The position numbers were made by a program, and so were the translations under genes. The notes under the pieces are model-generated. The model did not search any database and was not told the origin of the DNA. It worked only from the letters and a program-made list of their open reading frames with translations. 64,000 nucleotides of DNA. Source: JAAYDS01 sp012729155. GTDB taxonomy: Bacteria; Chloroflexota; Anaerolineae; UBA1429. Below are positions 32,842 to 41,013 of the stretch, one piece after another (position 1 is the stretch's first letter; every line of letters begins with the position of its first letter). The DNA is taken from assembly GCA_036774405.1 (NCBI GenBank), contig DAIPBO010000013.1, positions 1 to 64,000 of the forward strand. The letters are read 5' to 3'.

Positions 32842-34050
32842 ATGCGCGTCTCAAAGCGCGCTTTGGCGGCGCTCACCCTGGCCTTGCTGCTGATTCTGCC
32901 AGCCGGATGCCAGGCCCGCCCTTTTCTGACCGACGTCACCGTCCGACCAGCGGTGATCTCTCCCAACGCCGATGGCGTCAGCGATATCGCCGAGATCACC
33001 TATAGTCTCTCGCGCCAGTCGACCATCAGCATCTACGTGGTCGATGCCGAGGGCAATCGTCACCCCTTTCGCGAGGGGCAGCGTCGTTCGCGTGGTGGGC
33101 GCGCCGCCCTCTTTGGTGGGGTGATCAACGACCGCCTGCTGCCCGATGGCAGCTACACGGTGCGCTTTGAAGCGGTCGATGAGCGGGGCCGTATCAACAC
33201 GGCCGAGGTGCCGCTGACGATCTCTGATGGTGACCCGGTGCCGCTCGAGATCCAGGGCCTGAGCATCTGGCCCAACGTGTTTACCCCCAACCGCGACGGC
33301 ATCACTGATCGCGTGAGCATCGGCTATACCCTCAACAAAGAGGCCGCCCGCGTTGAGGTCTACCTGGTGGGCGAGGATGGCATCAAGTATCCCGTACCCG
33401 AGGACAAGATCCGCGAGGTGGGCGCGCCTGGTCCTCACGAGCATGACTATGATGCCGGCGTAGACCTGGGCGCCACACCGCCTCCCGATGGCGACTATAC
33501 GGTGGTGGTCGAGGCTGATGATGCCGTCGGCAACCGGGCTCGCGTCAGTGGCCAACTGACCATCTCCCAGGGCGGCGTGCCGCAGGTGGTCATCGTGAAT
33601 GGCGCGGCCGTCTTCGAGCCGTCGGTGGTGGCTCTGGGGGGCACCATCACCTTTACGTGCACCGTCAAGAACGAGGGGCGCGTGCCGGTGCGCACGCGCG
33701 GGCCCGAGCCCGGCACAACCTATACCACATCAGAGAACTACAACACCCTCGGCGAGTATGAGGAGCCGGGCATCTTTCGTATCGGCCTCGACTATGAGGG
33801 CAACACCTCGGGGCGCTCCTATCCCTTCCGCTGGCAGCTCGGCATGGATGACGAGCTCACTACGGTGAACACAGCTCAGGGGCCGCAGCAGTACCTCATG
33901 CCCGGGCAGACCGTCACGGTGGTTGGGCATCTGCAGGTGGTCGACCCGCCGGTGGTCACTGAGCCGTACTACTGGATCGGCCTGCTTCACGAGCAGGTGT
34001 GGGTCGTGCAAGATCGAGTCGAGCCGACGCAGATCTCTGTGGGCTTCTGA
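32842..34050 (+). CDS. Lipoprotein with FlgD-like Ig repeats
   Basis: A 402-residue exported protein. A hydrophobic signal peptide ends in the lipobox LPAGC (lipidated Cys23). Two FlgD/gliding-protein-like beta modules follow, each opened by an SPNxDGxxD-type motif (SPNADGVSD at 40-48, TPNRDGITD at 148-156) and ending in DGSYTVRFEA or DGDYTVVVEA. A third beta domain fills residues 245-402 and is not recognised. The Asp-rich motifs may bind calcium. It is likely a cell-surface structural or adhesion protein; RBS AGGAGG precedes ATG 32842. Confidence 0.82.
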   Translation: MRVSKRALAALTLALLLILPAGCQARPFLTDVTVRPAVISPNADGVSDIAEITYSLSRQSTISIYVVDAEGNRHPFREGQRRSRGGRAALFGGVINDRLLPDGSYTVRFEAVDERGRINTAEVPLTISDGDPVPLEIQGLSIWPNVFTPNRDGITDRVSIGYTLNKEAARVEVYLVGEDGIKYPVPEDKIREVGAPGPHEHDYDAGVDLGATPPPDGDYTVVVEADDAVGNRARVSGQLTISQGGVPQVVIVNGAAVFEPSVVALGGTITFTCTVKNEGRVPVRTRGPEPGTTYTTSENYNTLGEYEEPGIFRIGLDYEGNTSGRSYPFRWQLGMDDELTTVNTAQGPQQYLMPGQTVTVVGHLQVVDPPVVTEPYYWIGLLHEQVWVVQDRVEPTQISVGF

Positions 34051-34985
34051 TGTCGCTGGCCGTCGTCGTCGTCAGCTATAACGTCTGTGAGCTGACGCGT
34101 GGCTGTCTGGCATCGGTGTTTCGTGCTCTGAGCCATGCGGGCACCGACGGTGAGGTCTGGGTGGTGGATAACGCCTCGACCGATGGCAGTGCCGAAATGG
34201 TGGCCCAGACCTATCCGCAGGCCATTCTGCTGGCGCTCGACGAGAACCTGGGCTATGCCGGCGGCGCCAACCGCGCACTGCGGCCTCTGTTGGCGCGCAA
34301 AGATATCCCCGAGTGGTTCCTGGTGCTCAACCCCGACACCGTGTTGGCAGAAGATGCCTTGGCACAGTTGTTGACGGTGATGCGTGATCTGCCCGCGGCT
34401 GGCATCGCCGGTGCTCAGCTTGCCTATGGCGATGGCGGCTTTCAGCATGGCGCCTTTCACTTTCCCACCTTGGCAATGCTGCTGCTGGATTTCTGGCCGC
34501 TGCACCACCGTCTGCTCGATTCGCCCCTCAATGGGCGCTATCCACGGCGGCGCTATGCTCGCGGGCTCCCCTTTGCCATCGACCACCCCCTGGGTGCAGC
34601 CATGCTCATCCGTCGTGAGGTGTTGCGTTCTGTGGGTCTCTTTGATGAGACCTACTTTATGTACTGTGAAGAGATCGACTATTGCCTTCGGGCCAGACGC
34701 GCCGGCTGGGGGATCTATCTGGCGCCGGCGGCACGTATCGTGCATTTTGCGGGGCAGAGCACAAGCCAGTTTCGCGAGCGCATGTTTGTGGCGCTCTGGC
34801 GTAGCCGGCTTATGCTCTTTGACCGCTACTACTCGCGGCTCTACCGCTGGCTGGCGCGGCGCATCATCCGTGTGGGCATGAGCGCTCAACGTCGAGCCAC
34901 CGAGCGGCAGATCGCCTCGGGCGTCCTGACGGCAGACCAGGCAGCCCCGCGCCTAACCGCCTATCGCCAGGTGATGGAGCTCTAG
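34050..34985 (+). CDS. Family 2 glycosyltransferase (rhamnosyltransferase-like)
   Basis: A 311-residue GT-A enzyme: LAVVVVSYNVCELTRGCLASV at the N-terminus, VVDNASTDGSAEMV, the DxD-like LNPDTVL, IDHPLGAAMLIRREVL and FDETYFMYCEEIDYCLRARRAGW, typical of WbbL-type transferases acting on lipid-linked sugars. A C-terminal basic helix (residues 255-300) could contact the membrane. ATG overlaps the lipoprotein stop (TGATG), so the genes are coupled. Confidence 0.9.
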   Translation: MSLAVVVVSYNVCELTRGCLASVFRALSHAGTDGEVWVVDNASTDGSAEMVAQTYPQAILLALDENLGYAGGANRALRPLLARKDIPEWFLVLNPDTVLAEDALAQLLTVMRDLPAAGIAGAQLAYGDGGFQHGAFHFPTLAMLLLDFWPLHHRLLDSPLNGRYPRRRYARGLPFAIDHPLGAAMLIRREVLRSVGLFDETYFMYCEEIDYCLRARRAGWGIYLAPAARIVHFAGQSTSQFRERMFVALWRSRLMLFDRYYSRLYRWLARRIIRVGMSAQRRATERQIASGVLTADQAAPRLTAYRQVMEL

Positions 34986-34986
34986 C

Positions 34987-35757
34987 ATGAACGCCGTGAC
35001 CGCTGCCGTCTTGGCGGCCAACAATGAAGATGACATCGACGGTTGCCTCGCCAGCCTGGCCTGGGCTGATGCGCTGCTGGTGGTGCTCGATACGCGCAGC
35101 GTCGACCGTACCGCCGAGCGGGCCCGTGCCCATGGCGCCAGGGTTGTGCCTCACCCGTTTCATGATTTCGGGGCCCAGCGTAACTTTGCGCTGGCACAGG
35201 CCGATACCGAGTGGGTCTTTTTCCTCGATACCGATGAGCGCTGCACGCCTGCGCTGGCCGCAGAGCTGCGCGAGGCTGCTGCGCGTGACGATCTCGATGG
35301 CTGGTGGGTGCCGCGCCGCAATATCATCTTTGGCGACGAGATCCGCCATGGCGGCTGGTATCCAGACCATCAGCTGCGTCTGCTGCGGCGCTCGCGGGCG
35401 CGCTATGACCCGCATCGACAAGTTCACGAGGTGGTCTTGCTCGATGGCGAGGCGGGCTACCTGGACGAGCCGCTGATCCACTATAACTACCGCAGTGTGG
35501 CGCAGTTCAGCGCCAAACAGCGCCAATATGTGGCCCTCGAGGCGCAGATCCGCTACCAGGATGGCGTCCGGCCCAGGCCGTGGACCTATGTGCTGCAGCC
35601 GCTGCGTGAGTTCTGGCGGCGCTATGTGACGCTGCAAGGCTATCGAGACGGCTGGGCCGGCCTGCGGCTGTGCGCATTGGTGGCCTATCACTATGGGCTG
35701 CTGGTCACATTGAGGCTGGGGCAGCTATGGCGAACAAGCAAAAAGGGCCGGGGATAA
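34987..35757 (+). CDS. Family 2 glycosyltransferase (WaaE/KdtX-like)
   Basis: A 256-residue GT2 with TAAVLAANNEDDIDGCLASLAWAD, VDRTAERARAHGARV, FGAQRNFALAQADTEWVFFLDTDERC (DxD-type Asp pair), and the WaaE-like HEVVLLDGEAGYLDEPLIHYNYRS. The acceptor is unknown; envelope polysaccharide or glycolipid is likely given the partner upstream. It starts one nucleotide after the previous gene; its stop lies in the loop of the hpf terminator. Confidence 0.9.
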   Translation: MNAVTAAVLAANNEDDIDGCLASLAWADALLVVLDTRSVDRTAERARAHGARVVPHPFHDFGAQRNFALAQADTEWVFFLDTDERCTPALAAELREAAARDDLDGWWVPRRNIIFGDEIRHGGWYPDHQLRLLRRSRARYDPHRQVHEVVLLDGEAGYLDEPLIHYNYRSVAQFSAKQRQYVALEAQIRYQDGVRPRPWTYVLQPLREFWRRYVTLQGYRDGWAGLRLCALVAYHYGLLVTLRLGQLWRTSKKGRG

Positions 35758-35767
35758 CCCGGCCCTT
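35743..35767 (-). terminator. Rho-independent terminator of hpf
   Basis: AAGGGCCGGG (35743-35752) and CCCGGCCCTT (35758-35767) are perfect 10-bp arms. On the minus strand the hairpin is followed by TTTTTGC, so it terminates hpf. Its sequence overlaps the last codons of the convergent glycosyltransferase gene. Confidence 0.85.
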
Positions 35768-35781
35768 GTCGTTCGCTTTGC

Positions 35782-36333
35782 TCAGATCACTTCGGGCAGC
35801 AGCAAGCCATAGCCGCCATCATGACGCTTGTAGACGACACTGTAACTCGAGACAGACATGTTGTAGAACAGGAAAAAGTCGTGACCCAGCAGCTCCATCT
35901 GCTCGATGGCCTCTTCAGGGTCCATGGGGCGCGTCTCAAAGCGTTTGATGCGCACGATACGCGCTTCCTCAGCGTCCTCGTCCTCAATCTCGGCAGGCGC
36001 GAGATCTTCCTCAGCGCCATCGTTGCGGCGCGACTCCCAGTGCTTGCCCTTGAAACGGCGGATCTGGCGGACCATCTTGTCGAGCGAGGCATCGATCGAC
36101 TGGCGCATGTCGCCTGAGCGTTCCTCAGCGCGCAAAATGATGCCATTGTTGCTGCGCACTGTGATCTGCGCCACCTGCCGCTGCTCTGAGCGGCGGGCGT
36201 TCTCTACCGAAAGGTCGATCTTGGCTTCGCCCAAATGGGGCAAGAAACGATCCAACTTGCTAATCTTGCGTTCTACATAGTCACGGAGAGCATCGCCTAC
36301 TTCGAGGTTGTGCCCTTTGATCAGGATCTCCAT
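35782..36333 (-). CDS. hpf: Ribosome hibernation promoting factor, long form
   Basis: A 183-residue long HPF: N-terminal S30AE/RaiA domain (1-100: EILIKGHNLEVGDALRDYVERKISKLDRFLPH, AQITVRSNNGIILRAEE, SIDASLDKMVRQIRRFKGK), an acidic linker (about 110-125), and the C-terminal dimerisation domain (130-183: VRIKRFETRPMDPEEAIEQMELLGHDFFLFYN). The long form drives 100S ribosome dimers in resting cells. ATG 36333 follows AAAGGAG. Confidence 0.94.
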   Translation of the reverse strand: MEILIKGHNLEVGDALRDYVERKISKLDRFLPHLGEAKIDLSVENARRSEQRQVAQITVRSNNGIILRAEERSGDMRQSIDASLDKMVRQIRRFKGKHWESRRNDGAEEDLAPAEIEDEDAEEARIVRIKRFETRPMDPEEAIEQMELLGHDFFLFYNMSVSSYSVVYKRHDGGYGLLLPEVI

Positions 36334-36501
36334 CTCGGCTCCTTTCTCTATAATACCCGGCGGAACCGGAAACTCTGCGCTCTGCCGCTCGTATAGTTGG
36401 CAGCGCGTCATGGAGTAGCTGCATGATACCATCGCGACCCTGGCCTGTCAACGGCAGAGATGCAGGTAGACAATAACGCGCGTATGGTCAGGGCAGCGTG
36501 C

Positions 36502-36544
36502 GAGCCGCACGTGCGTGCAGGCCGCACCTGCGTGCAGGCCGCAC
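36502..36544. repeat. 17-nt tandem repeat, left of the gap
   Basis: Two full 17-nt units of the form RRGCCGCACNTGCGTGC (36502-36518, 36519-36535) and part of a third run into the N gap. The same units reappear right of the gap at 36657. The units are not separated by spacers, so it is a minisatellite, not a CRISPR array. Confidence 0.85.
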
Positions 36545-36644
36545 NNNNNNNNNNNNNNNNNNNNNNNNNNNNNNNNNNNNNNNNNNNNNNNNNNNNNNNN
36601 NNNNNNNNNNNNNNNNNNNNNNNNNNNNNNNNNNNNNNNNNNNN
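36545..36644. other. Assembly gap of 100 N
   Basis: Exactly 100 unknown bases, the conventional placeholder length. The 55 nt before it (36490-36544) and the 55 nt after it (36645-36699) are identical, so the two contig ends overlap and the true sequence may have no gap at all or a longer repeat array. Confidence 0.97.
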
Positions 36645-36656
36645 AGGGCAGCGTGC

Positions 36657-36730
36657 GAGCCGCACGTGCGTGCAGGCCGCACCTGCGTGCAGGCCGCACT
36701 TGAGAGCGGGGCGCACTTGAGTGCGGGGCG
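36657..36730. repeat. 17-nt tandem repeat, right of the gap
   Basis: Four 17-nt units (36657-36673, 36674-36690, 36691-36707, 36708-36724) plus a 6-nt remnant; the last two have diverged from CTGCGTGC to TTGAGAGC and TTGAGTGC. The last unit supplies the -35 box of the promoter at 36717. The whole 36334-36787 interval holds hpf upstream sequence, this array, the gap and that promoter; no gene is seen. Confidence 0.85.
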
Positions 36731-36745
36731 GTGACCGGCTATGAT
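36717..36745 (+). promoter_or_regulatory. Candidate promoter embedded in the repeat array
   Basis: TTGAGT (36717-36722), 17-nt spacer, TATGAT (36740-36745). The -35 lies in the last 17-nt unit. Expected start near 36752, about 36 nt before the membrane protein gene. Confidence 0.6.
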
Positions 36746-36787
36746 GGAGTTGCCGGTTCGTGATGTCGAACCGTGAGGGAGGGAATG

Positions 36788-37771
36788 ATGGACTATAGTG
36801 CAATCATCAAACGCAGCGTCGAACTCACCTGGCGCAACAAGCTGCTGTGGGTGTTTGGCATCTTGGTGGCCGTGTTTACAGGTGGCGCAGGCAACGCCGG
36901 CCAGGGTCTGCAATACACCTTTAACCAGCAAGACGTCGAGCGTTGGAGCCGGTCTATGCCTTACGGTGGCGACCTGCCCTGGCGGCAACTGGCCGCCTTG
37001 GGTGCTGGGGTCATTCTCTTTTTGGTGTTCGTGGGCCTCATCATGATCGCGGTCAGCATCATTGTGGCCTATACCAGCGAAGGCGCGCTCGTGGCGGCTG
37101 CTGATGATCTCGACGGTGGGCGCAAACCGACCTTCCGCGAGGCCGTGGGCAGGGGTTGGCAGCGCTTTTTGCGGCTCTTTGCCCAAGACCTGATCATTGG
37201 ACTGATCACGTTTGTGGTGGGCCTACTGGTGCTGCTGGCCTATGCACTGGTGGCAGGTCTATTGCTGGCGCCGGGCATTGTAGCCGTCACCGCCGATGGC
37301 ACCATCCGCGTCCTGGGCATCATCTGGCTGGTGCTGTTGGGCCTGGTGGTGATCCTTGGCCTGATCCTGCTGATGGCGGCTGTCGGTGCCGGGCAGAGTC
37401 TGGTGCGAGCCTACGCCATGCGCGCCTCAGTGCTCAACCTTGAGGGCGTATTCGATGCCCTTGGCAGCGCCTGGGCGCTCTTGCGTTCCAGGTTGCGCGA
37501 GTCTTTGACGATGTGGCTTTGGATGGCCTTGGTCTCTCTAGGTATTGGGCTGCTGATGGTGCCCATCGGCTTGCTGATCGCCGCGATGCTGGTGGTGCCC
37601 GCGGCAGGGGCCTACGCCCTCGGCCGGTCGGCCGTGCTGCCGGCACTCATCATTGTGCCCTTACTGGCCCTGCTGGCCATCCTGGTCGTCTGGCTCGGCG
37701 GCCTCTATACCGCCTTTCAGTCGACGGTGTGGACGTTGACCTACAACCAGCTGGCGGGCCGACGAGACTAG
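36788..37771 (+). CDS. Polytopic membrane protein of unknown function
   Basis: A 327-residue membrane protein with about six to seven hydrophobic segments (near 20-35, 70-95, 140-170, 175-210, 240-270, 275-310). The start MDYSAIIKRSVELTWRNKLLWVFGILVAVF matches a type common in Chloroflexota and Actinobacteria, related to the membrane domain found in some glycerophosphodiester phosphodiesterases; no catalytic residues are visible. ATG 36788 is chosen over 36785 for better spacing from GGAGGG. Its 3' end overlaps recN by 4 nt, tail to tail. Confidence 0.78.
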   Translation: MDYSAIIKRSVELTWRNKLLWVFGILVAVFTGGAGNAGQGLQYTFNQQDVERWSRSMPYGGDLPWRQLAALGAGVILFLVFVGLIMIAVSIIVAYTSEGALVAAADDLDGGRKPTFREAVGRGWQRFLRLFAQDLIIGLITFVVGLLVLLAYALVAGLLLAPGIVAVTADGTIRVLGIIWLVLLGLVVILGLILLMAAVGAGQSLVRAYAMRASVLNLEGVFDALGSAWALLRSRLRESLTMWLWMALVSLGIGLLMVPIGLLIAAMLVVPAAGAYALGRSAVLPALIIVPLLALLAILVVWLGGLYTAFQSTVWTLTYNQLAGRRD

Positions 37772-39492
37772 CCACCCCGTCGGGCGAGCAGTTCACGGGC
37801 GCTGCGCCGAGATGCCTCGGTGGCAGCGCCCCCTAGCATCACGGCCAGCTCTTCTATGCGGTCATGCTCCTCGATCTGCGCCACTTGCGACAGGGTTCGC
37901 TCTCCCGCGACCTCTTTGGTGACGCGGTAGTGCGCGTCGCCGTAACAAGCGATTTGTGCCAGATGCGTGACGCACAGCACCTGGTGGTCGCTCGCCAAAG
38001 AGCGTAGTTTGCGCCCCACGATGTCGCCCGTACGCCCGCCGATGCCGGCGTCGATCTCGTCAAAGATCAGGGTGGGCACCGGGTCGATGCGTGCCAGTAC
38101 CGTCTTCATGGCGAGCATCAGCCGCGACGTCTCGCCGCCTGAGGCGATTCTGGCGAGCGGCTTGAGCTCCTCTCCTGGGTTGGGCGAGATCAAGAACTCG
38201 ACCTGATCGAGGCCGGTGGCGTCGTAGCGCACCCGGGCGCTAATGCCGCCTGTTTCGGTGAGCGAAACGCCATCGGGGGCTGTCTCGTGCCTGAGATCGA
38301 CCGCAAAGCGCGCTGCTGCCATGCTCAGGTCAGTCAGCTCTTGCTCGATGGCCGTGCTCAGCCGCGCAGACGCCTCGTGGCGGCGACCCGAGAGCTCAGC
38401 GCCCACCGCAGACATCTCGGCCAATAGCGCCTCTTCGCGCTCGTAGAGCTCGGCGAGGCGCTCACCACTGTGCTCGATGCCGTCTAGCTCGGCCTGAGCG
38501 CTATGACGATAGGCCAGCACGTCGGCCATTGTCGCGCCATATTTGCGCTTGAGGCTGCCCAGCAGCTGTAACCGTTCTTCGGCCTCAGCCAGGCGCTTGG
38601 GGTCGAACTCGATCTCGTCTCGGTAGGCGCGCAGTGCGTGCGCTAGGTCCTCTAGCTGGTAAAGAGCGCCTTCGGCTTGCTGGCTCATCTCGGCCATGGC
38701 GGGGTCGAGTTGAGATAACTCGCTCAATGCCTGGACGGTGCGGCCCAACTGGTCGAGTGCTGAGCGAGCCTCGCCCTGCGACAGGCGCGTGTAGGCTTCT
38801 GCGGCCAGCTCCATGCGCCGTTCTGCATTGCCCAGCAAGTGCAACTCGGCGCGTAGCTCTTCCTCCTCGTCCTCGGTCAGGCGGGCGCTGTCGATCTCGT
38901 CGATCTGGTAGCGCAGTAGGTCGATCCGCCGGACGAGCTCGCGCTCGTCGCGCCGCAGCGCCGCGAGCCCGCGCCGCACCTCACCCAGCTCGCGCGCCAG
39001 GTCGCCAAAGCGCCCGCGCAGCGGCTCCAGGCCGCCGTAGGCATCGAGCATCAACACATGTTGGTGCACATCCATCAGCGAGAGGTGCTCACCCTGCCCG
39101 TGGATATCCACCAGATGCTGCCCCACCTGCGACAAGACGCCCAGGGTGACCACGTGGCCATTGATGCGGCAGATGCTACGGCGCGTTCGGCTCACCTCGC
39201 GCCGCACGATCAGGGCGCCCTGCTCATCGGCCAGCCCCTGTTCCTCGAGCAGCGCCACCAGCGCTGGCGAGGGCTGTGCGCCCAGGTCGAACACGGCCTC
39301 GACCGAGAGCGCGTCGCAGCCGGTGCGGATCATCTCGCCAGAGGCGCGGCCGCCCAGCAGCAGCGTCATGGCGTCGATAATGATCGACTTGCCCGTACCC
39401 GTTTCACCGGTGAGCACGCTAAACCCGGCGCCGAACTCGAGGCGCAGCGAGGCAATGATGGCGAGGTTGTTGATGGTCAGCTCTAGTAGCAC
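37768..39492 (-). CDS. recN: DNA repair protein RecN
   Basis: A 574-residue SMC-like ATPase: Walker A GETGTGKS (29-36) in an N-terminal half with HLVDIHGQGEHLSLMD, a long coiled-coil middle (about 150-370), then the signature LARIASGGETSRLMLAMK and Walker B TLIFDEIDAGIGG, with the switch ALSDHQVLCVTH-like ASDHQVLCVTHLAQIA. It acts early in double-strand break repair. No GAAC-N4-GTTC box was found directly upstream, although recN is SOS-controlled in many bacteria. Confidence 0.96.
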   Translation of the reverse strand: MLLELTINNLAIIASLRLEFGAGFSVLTGETGTGKSIIIDAMTLLLGGRASGEMIRTGCDALSVEAVFDLGAQPSPALVALLEEQGLADEQGALIVRREVSRTRRSICRINGHVVTLGVLSQVGQHLVDIHGQGEHLSLMDVHQHVLMLDAYGGLEPLRGRFGDLARELGEVRRGLAALRRDERELVRRIDLLRYQIDEIDSARLTEDEEEELRAELHLLGNAERRMELAAEAYTRLSQGEARSALDQLGRTVQALSELSQLDPAMAEMSQQAEGALYQLEDLAHALRAYRDEIEFDPKRLAEAEERLQLLGSLKRKYGATMADVLAYRHSAQAELDGIEHSGERLAELYEREEALLAEMSAVGAELSGRRHEASARLSTAIEQELTDLSMAAARFAVDLRHETAPDGVSLTETGGISARVRYDATGLDQVEFLISPNPGEELKPLARIASGGETSRLMLAMKTVLARIDPVPTLIFDEIDAGIGGRTGDIVGRKLRSLASDHQVLCVTHLAQIACYGDAHYRVTKEVAGERTLSQVAQIEEHDRIEELAVMLGGAATEASRRSARELLARRGG

Positions 39493-39588
39493 AGAGCCCT
39501 CCGCAGACCGTGACTCGTGGGCAGATTATCTCGTTGGGCCCGGGCCGTGTCAATCGTCGAAAGGGCTGGCAAGCCGCCTGACACACGA

Positions 39589-39617
39589 TTGCGGTCGGCA
39601 GCCGCTTGTGCTAACCT
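39589..39617 (+). promoter_or_regulatory. Candidate promoter of the peptidase-led operon
   Basis: TTGCGG (39589-39594), 17-nt spacer ending TGC, TAACCT (39612-39617). Start expected near 39624, about 23 nt before the GTG at 39647. The -35 is weak. Confidence 0.5.
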
Positions 39618-39646
39618 GCCGCTATCCTGCCAAGGAGGCCCTGATC

Positions 39647-41002
39647 GTGACACTCGCGCGCTATCATCAGCAGGCTTTGGAGACGTTGCGAGATCTGGTG
39701 CGTATCGACACTACCAATCCTCCAGGCAACGAAACGGCCGCCGCGGCCTACCTGGCTCAAAAGCTGGGCGCCGCAGGCATTCAGGCCGAGGTAATCGAGT
39801 CGCAGCCCGGGCGTGGTAACCTCGTGGCGCGGCTGCGAGGTGCCGGCGAGGCCAAGCCGCTCCTGCTGATGGGGCACCTCGATGTGGTGGCGGCCGACCC
39901 GACCGACTGGGAGGAGGATCCCTTTGCGGCCGTGGTGCGCGACGGATTCTTGTGGGGGCGTGGCAGCACCGACAACAAGCAGATGATCGCCACGGCAGCC
40001 ACCATCCTGCTGGCCCTCAAAGAGGGCGCCGTGCCACTCAAGCGCGATGTGTTGTTCATCGGTGCGGCCGACGAGGAGCACGGTGGGCGTCAGGGTATGG
40101 GCTATCTGGCGCGTGAGCGGCGTGACTTGTTCGATGTGGCCGGCGCCATCAACGAGGGCGGCGGTGGCGCCATCGAGACGGGCGGCAGATTGTTCTACAC
40201 CTGCCAGACGGGCGAAAAGGGCGTCTGTCGTACGGTGTGGACCTCGCGAGCTCCTGGCGGACATGGCTCGGCGCCGCGCCGAGACCTCTCGACCGCCAAG
40301 CTGGTGCGGGCGCTGGCCCGCCTGGGTGATGGCTATGTACGGCCCAATCTCACCGAGACGATGCGGCGCGCTCTGACGCTCATTGCCCAGGGGCAGTCGT
40401 CGCGTCTGGCGGCACGCGTCGTGCGCCTGCTCGACCAGGGCAAGCTCGACGAGGCGTTGCTGGCCGCTGGCCTGGCCCCCGAGCAGCCTGGCCGCACCCG
40501 CTCGCTGCTGTTCGACAGCGCATCGATCACTGGCCTGTCGGCCGGCGACCCCGCCAGTATCAACGTCATCCCCGGGCAGGCCCGCGCCTATGTTGATGGG
40601 CGCATTCTGCCCGGTCAAACGCGCGAGGGTTATCTGCAGGTGCTGCGTAACCTGGCGCAAGAGGATGTCGATATCGAGGTGTATGCTGAGCAGTACTCGC
40701 CTGGCCTCGAGTCGACGTCAGACACGGATCTCTATCACACCATCGAGCGGGTTGTGGCGCAGCGTTGCGACGGCGCTCAGGTGGTGCCATGGCTCTGCGC
40801 TGGCTCCACCGATGCCAAGCATTTGGTGCCGCTGGGTGTGCCGGTGTATGGCTTTATACCCACACCGCCGCTTCCGCCCGGCGTGACAGCTCCCGGCGCC
40901 CATGCCGCCAATGAAAGGCTCTGGCTCGACCATCTGCCGTTCATGTTCGATACACTGTTCGACGTCACGCTGCAATTCTGTCGCGATGGCAATCTACGTT
41001 GA
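39647..41002 (+). CDS. M20-family metallopeptidase
   Basis: A 451-residue M20/ArgE-DapE-type hydrolase: first metal ligand GHLDVV, bridging Asp in GRGSTDNKQM, catalytic Glu pair in GAADEEHGG, dimerisation domain from about 190, and the final ligand His in GAHAANERL. M20 enzymes cleave dipeptides, acyl-amino acids or succinyl-diaminopimelate; which applies is not clear. GTG 39647 follows AAGGAGG by 8 nt; the frame stays open far upstream antisense to recN but without start signals. pepA follows after 11 nt. Confidence 0.92.
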   Translation: MTLARYHQQALETLRDLVRIDTTNPPGNETAAAAYLAQKLGAAGIQAEVIESQPGRGNLVARLRGAGEAKPLLLMGHLDVVAADPTDWEEDPFAAVVRDGFLWGRGSTDNKQMIATAATILLALKEGAVPLKRDVLFIGAADEEHGGRQGMGYLARERRDLFDVAGAINEGGGGAIETGGRLFYTCQTGEKGVCRTVWTSRAPGGHGSAPRRDLSTAKLVRALARLGDGYVRPNLTETMRRALTLIAQGQSSRLAARVVRLLDQGKLDEALLAAGLAPEQPGRTRSLLFDSASITGLSAGDPASINVIPGQARAYVDGRILPGQTREGYLQVLRNLAQEDVDIEVYAEQYSPGLESTSDTDLYHTIERVVAQRCDGAQVVPWLCAGSTDAKHLVPLGVPVYGFIPTPPLPPGVTAPGAHAANERLWLDHLPFMFDTLFDVTLQFCRDGNLR

Positions 41003-41013
41003 GGGACACGACT

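Noticed and set aside
36490..36730. CRISPR array at the gap
   Set aside because: The 17-nt units are directly adjacent with no spacers, and no cas genes are near.
36408..37186. Open frames running through the N gap
   Set aside because: They translate unknown bases and tandem repeats; no coding evidence.
39146..39646. Long N-terminal extension of the M20 peptidase
   Set aside because: It is antisense to recN and lacks a start signal; GTG 39647 has an ideal RBS and the family start follows.
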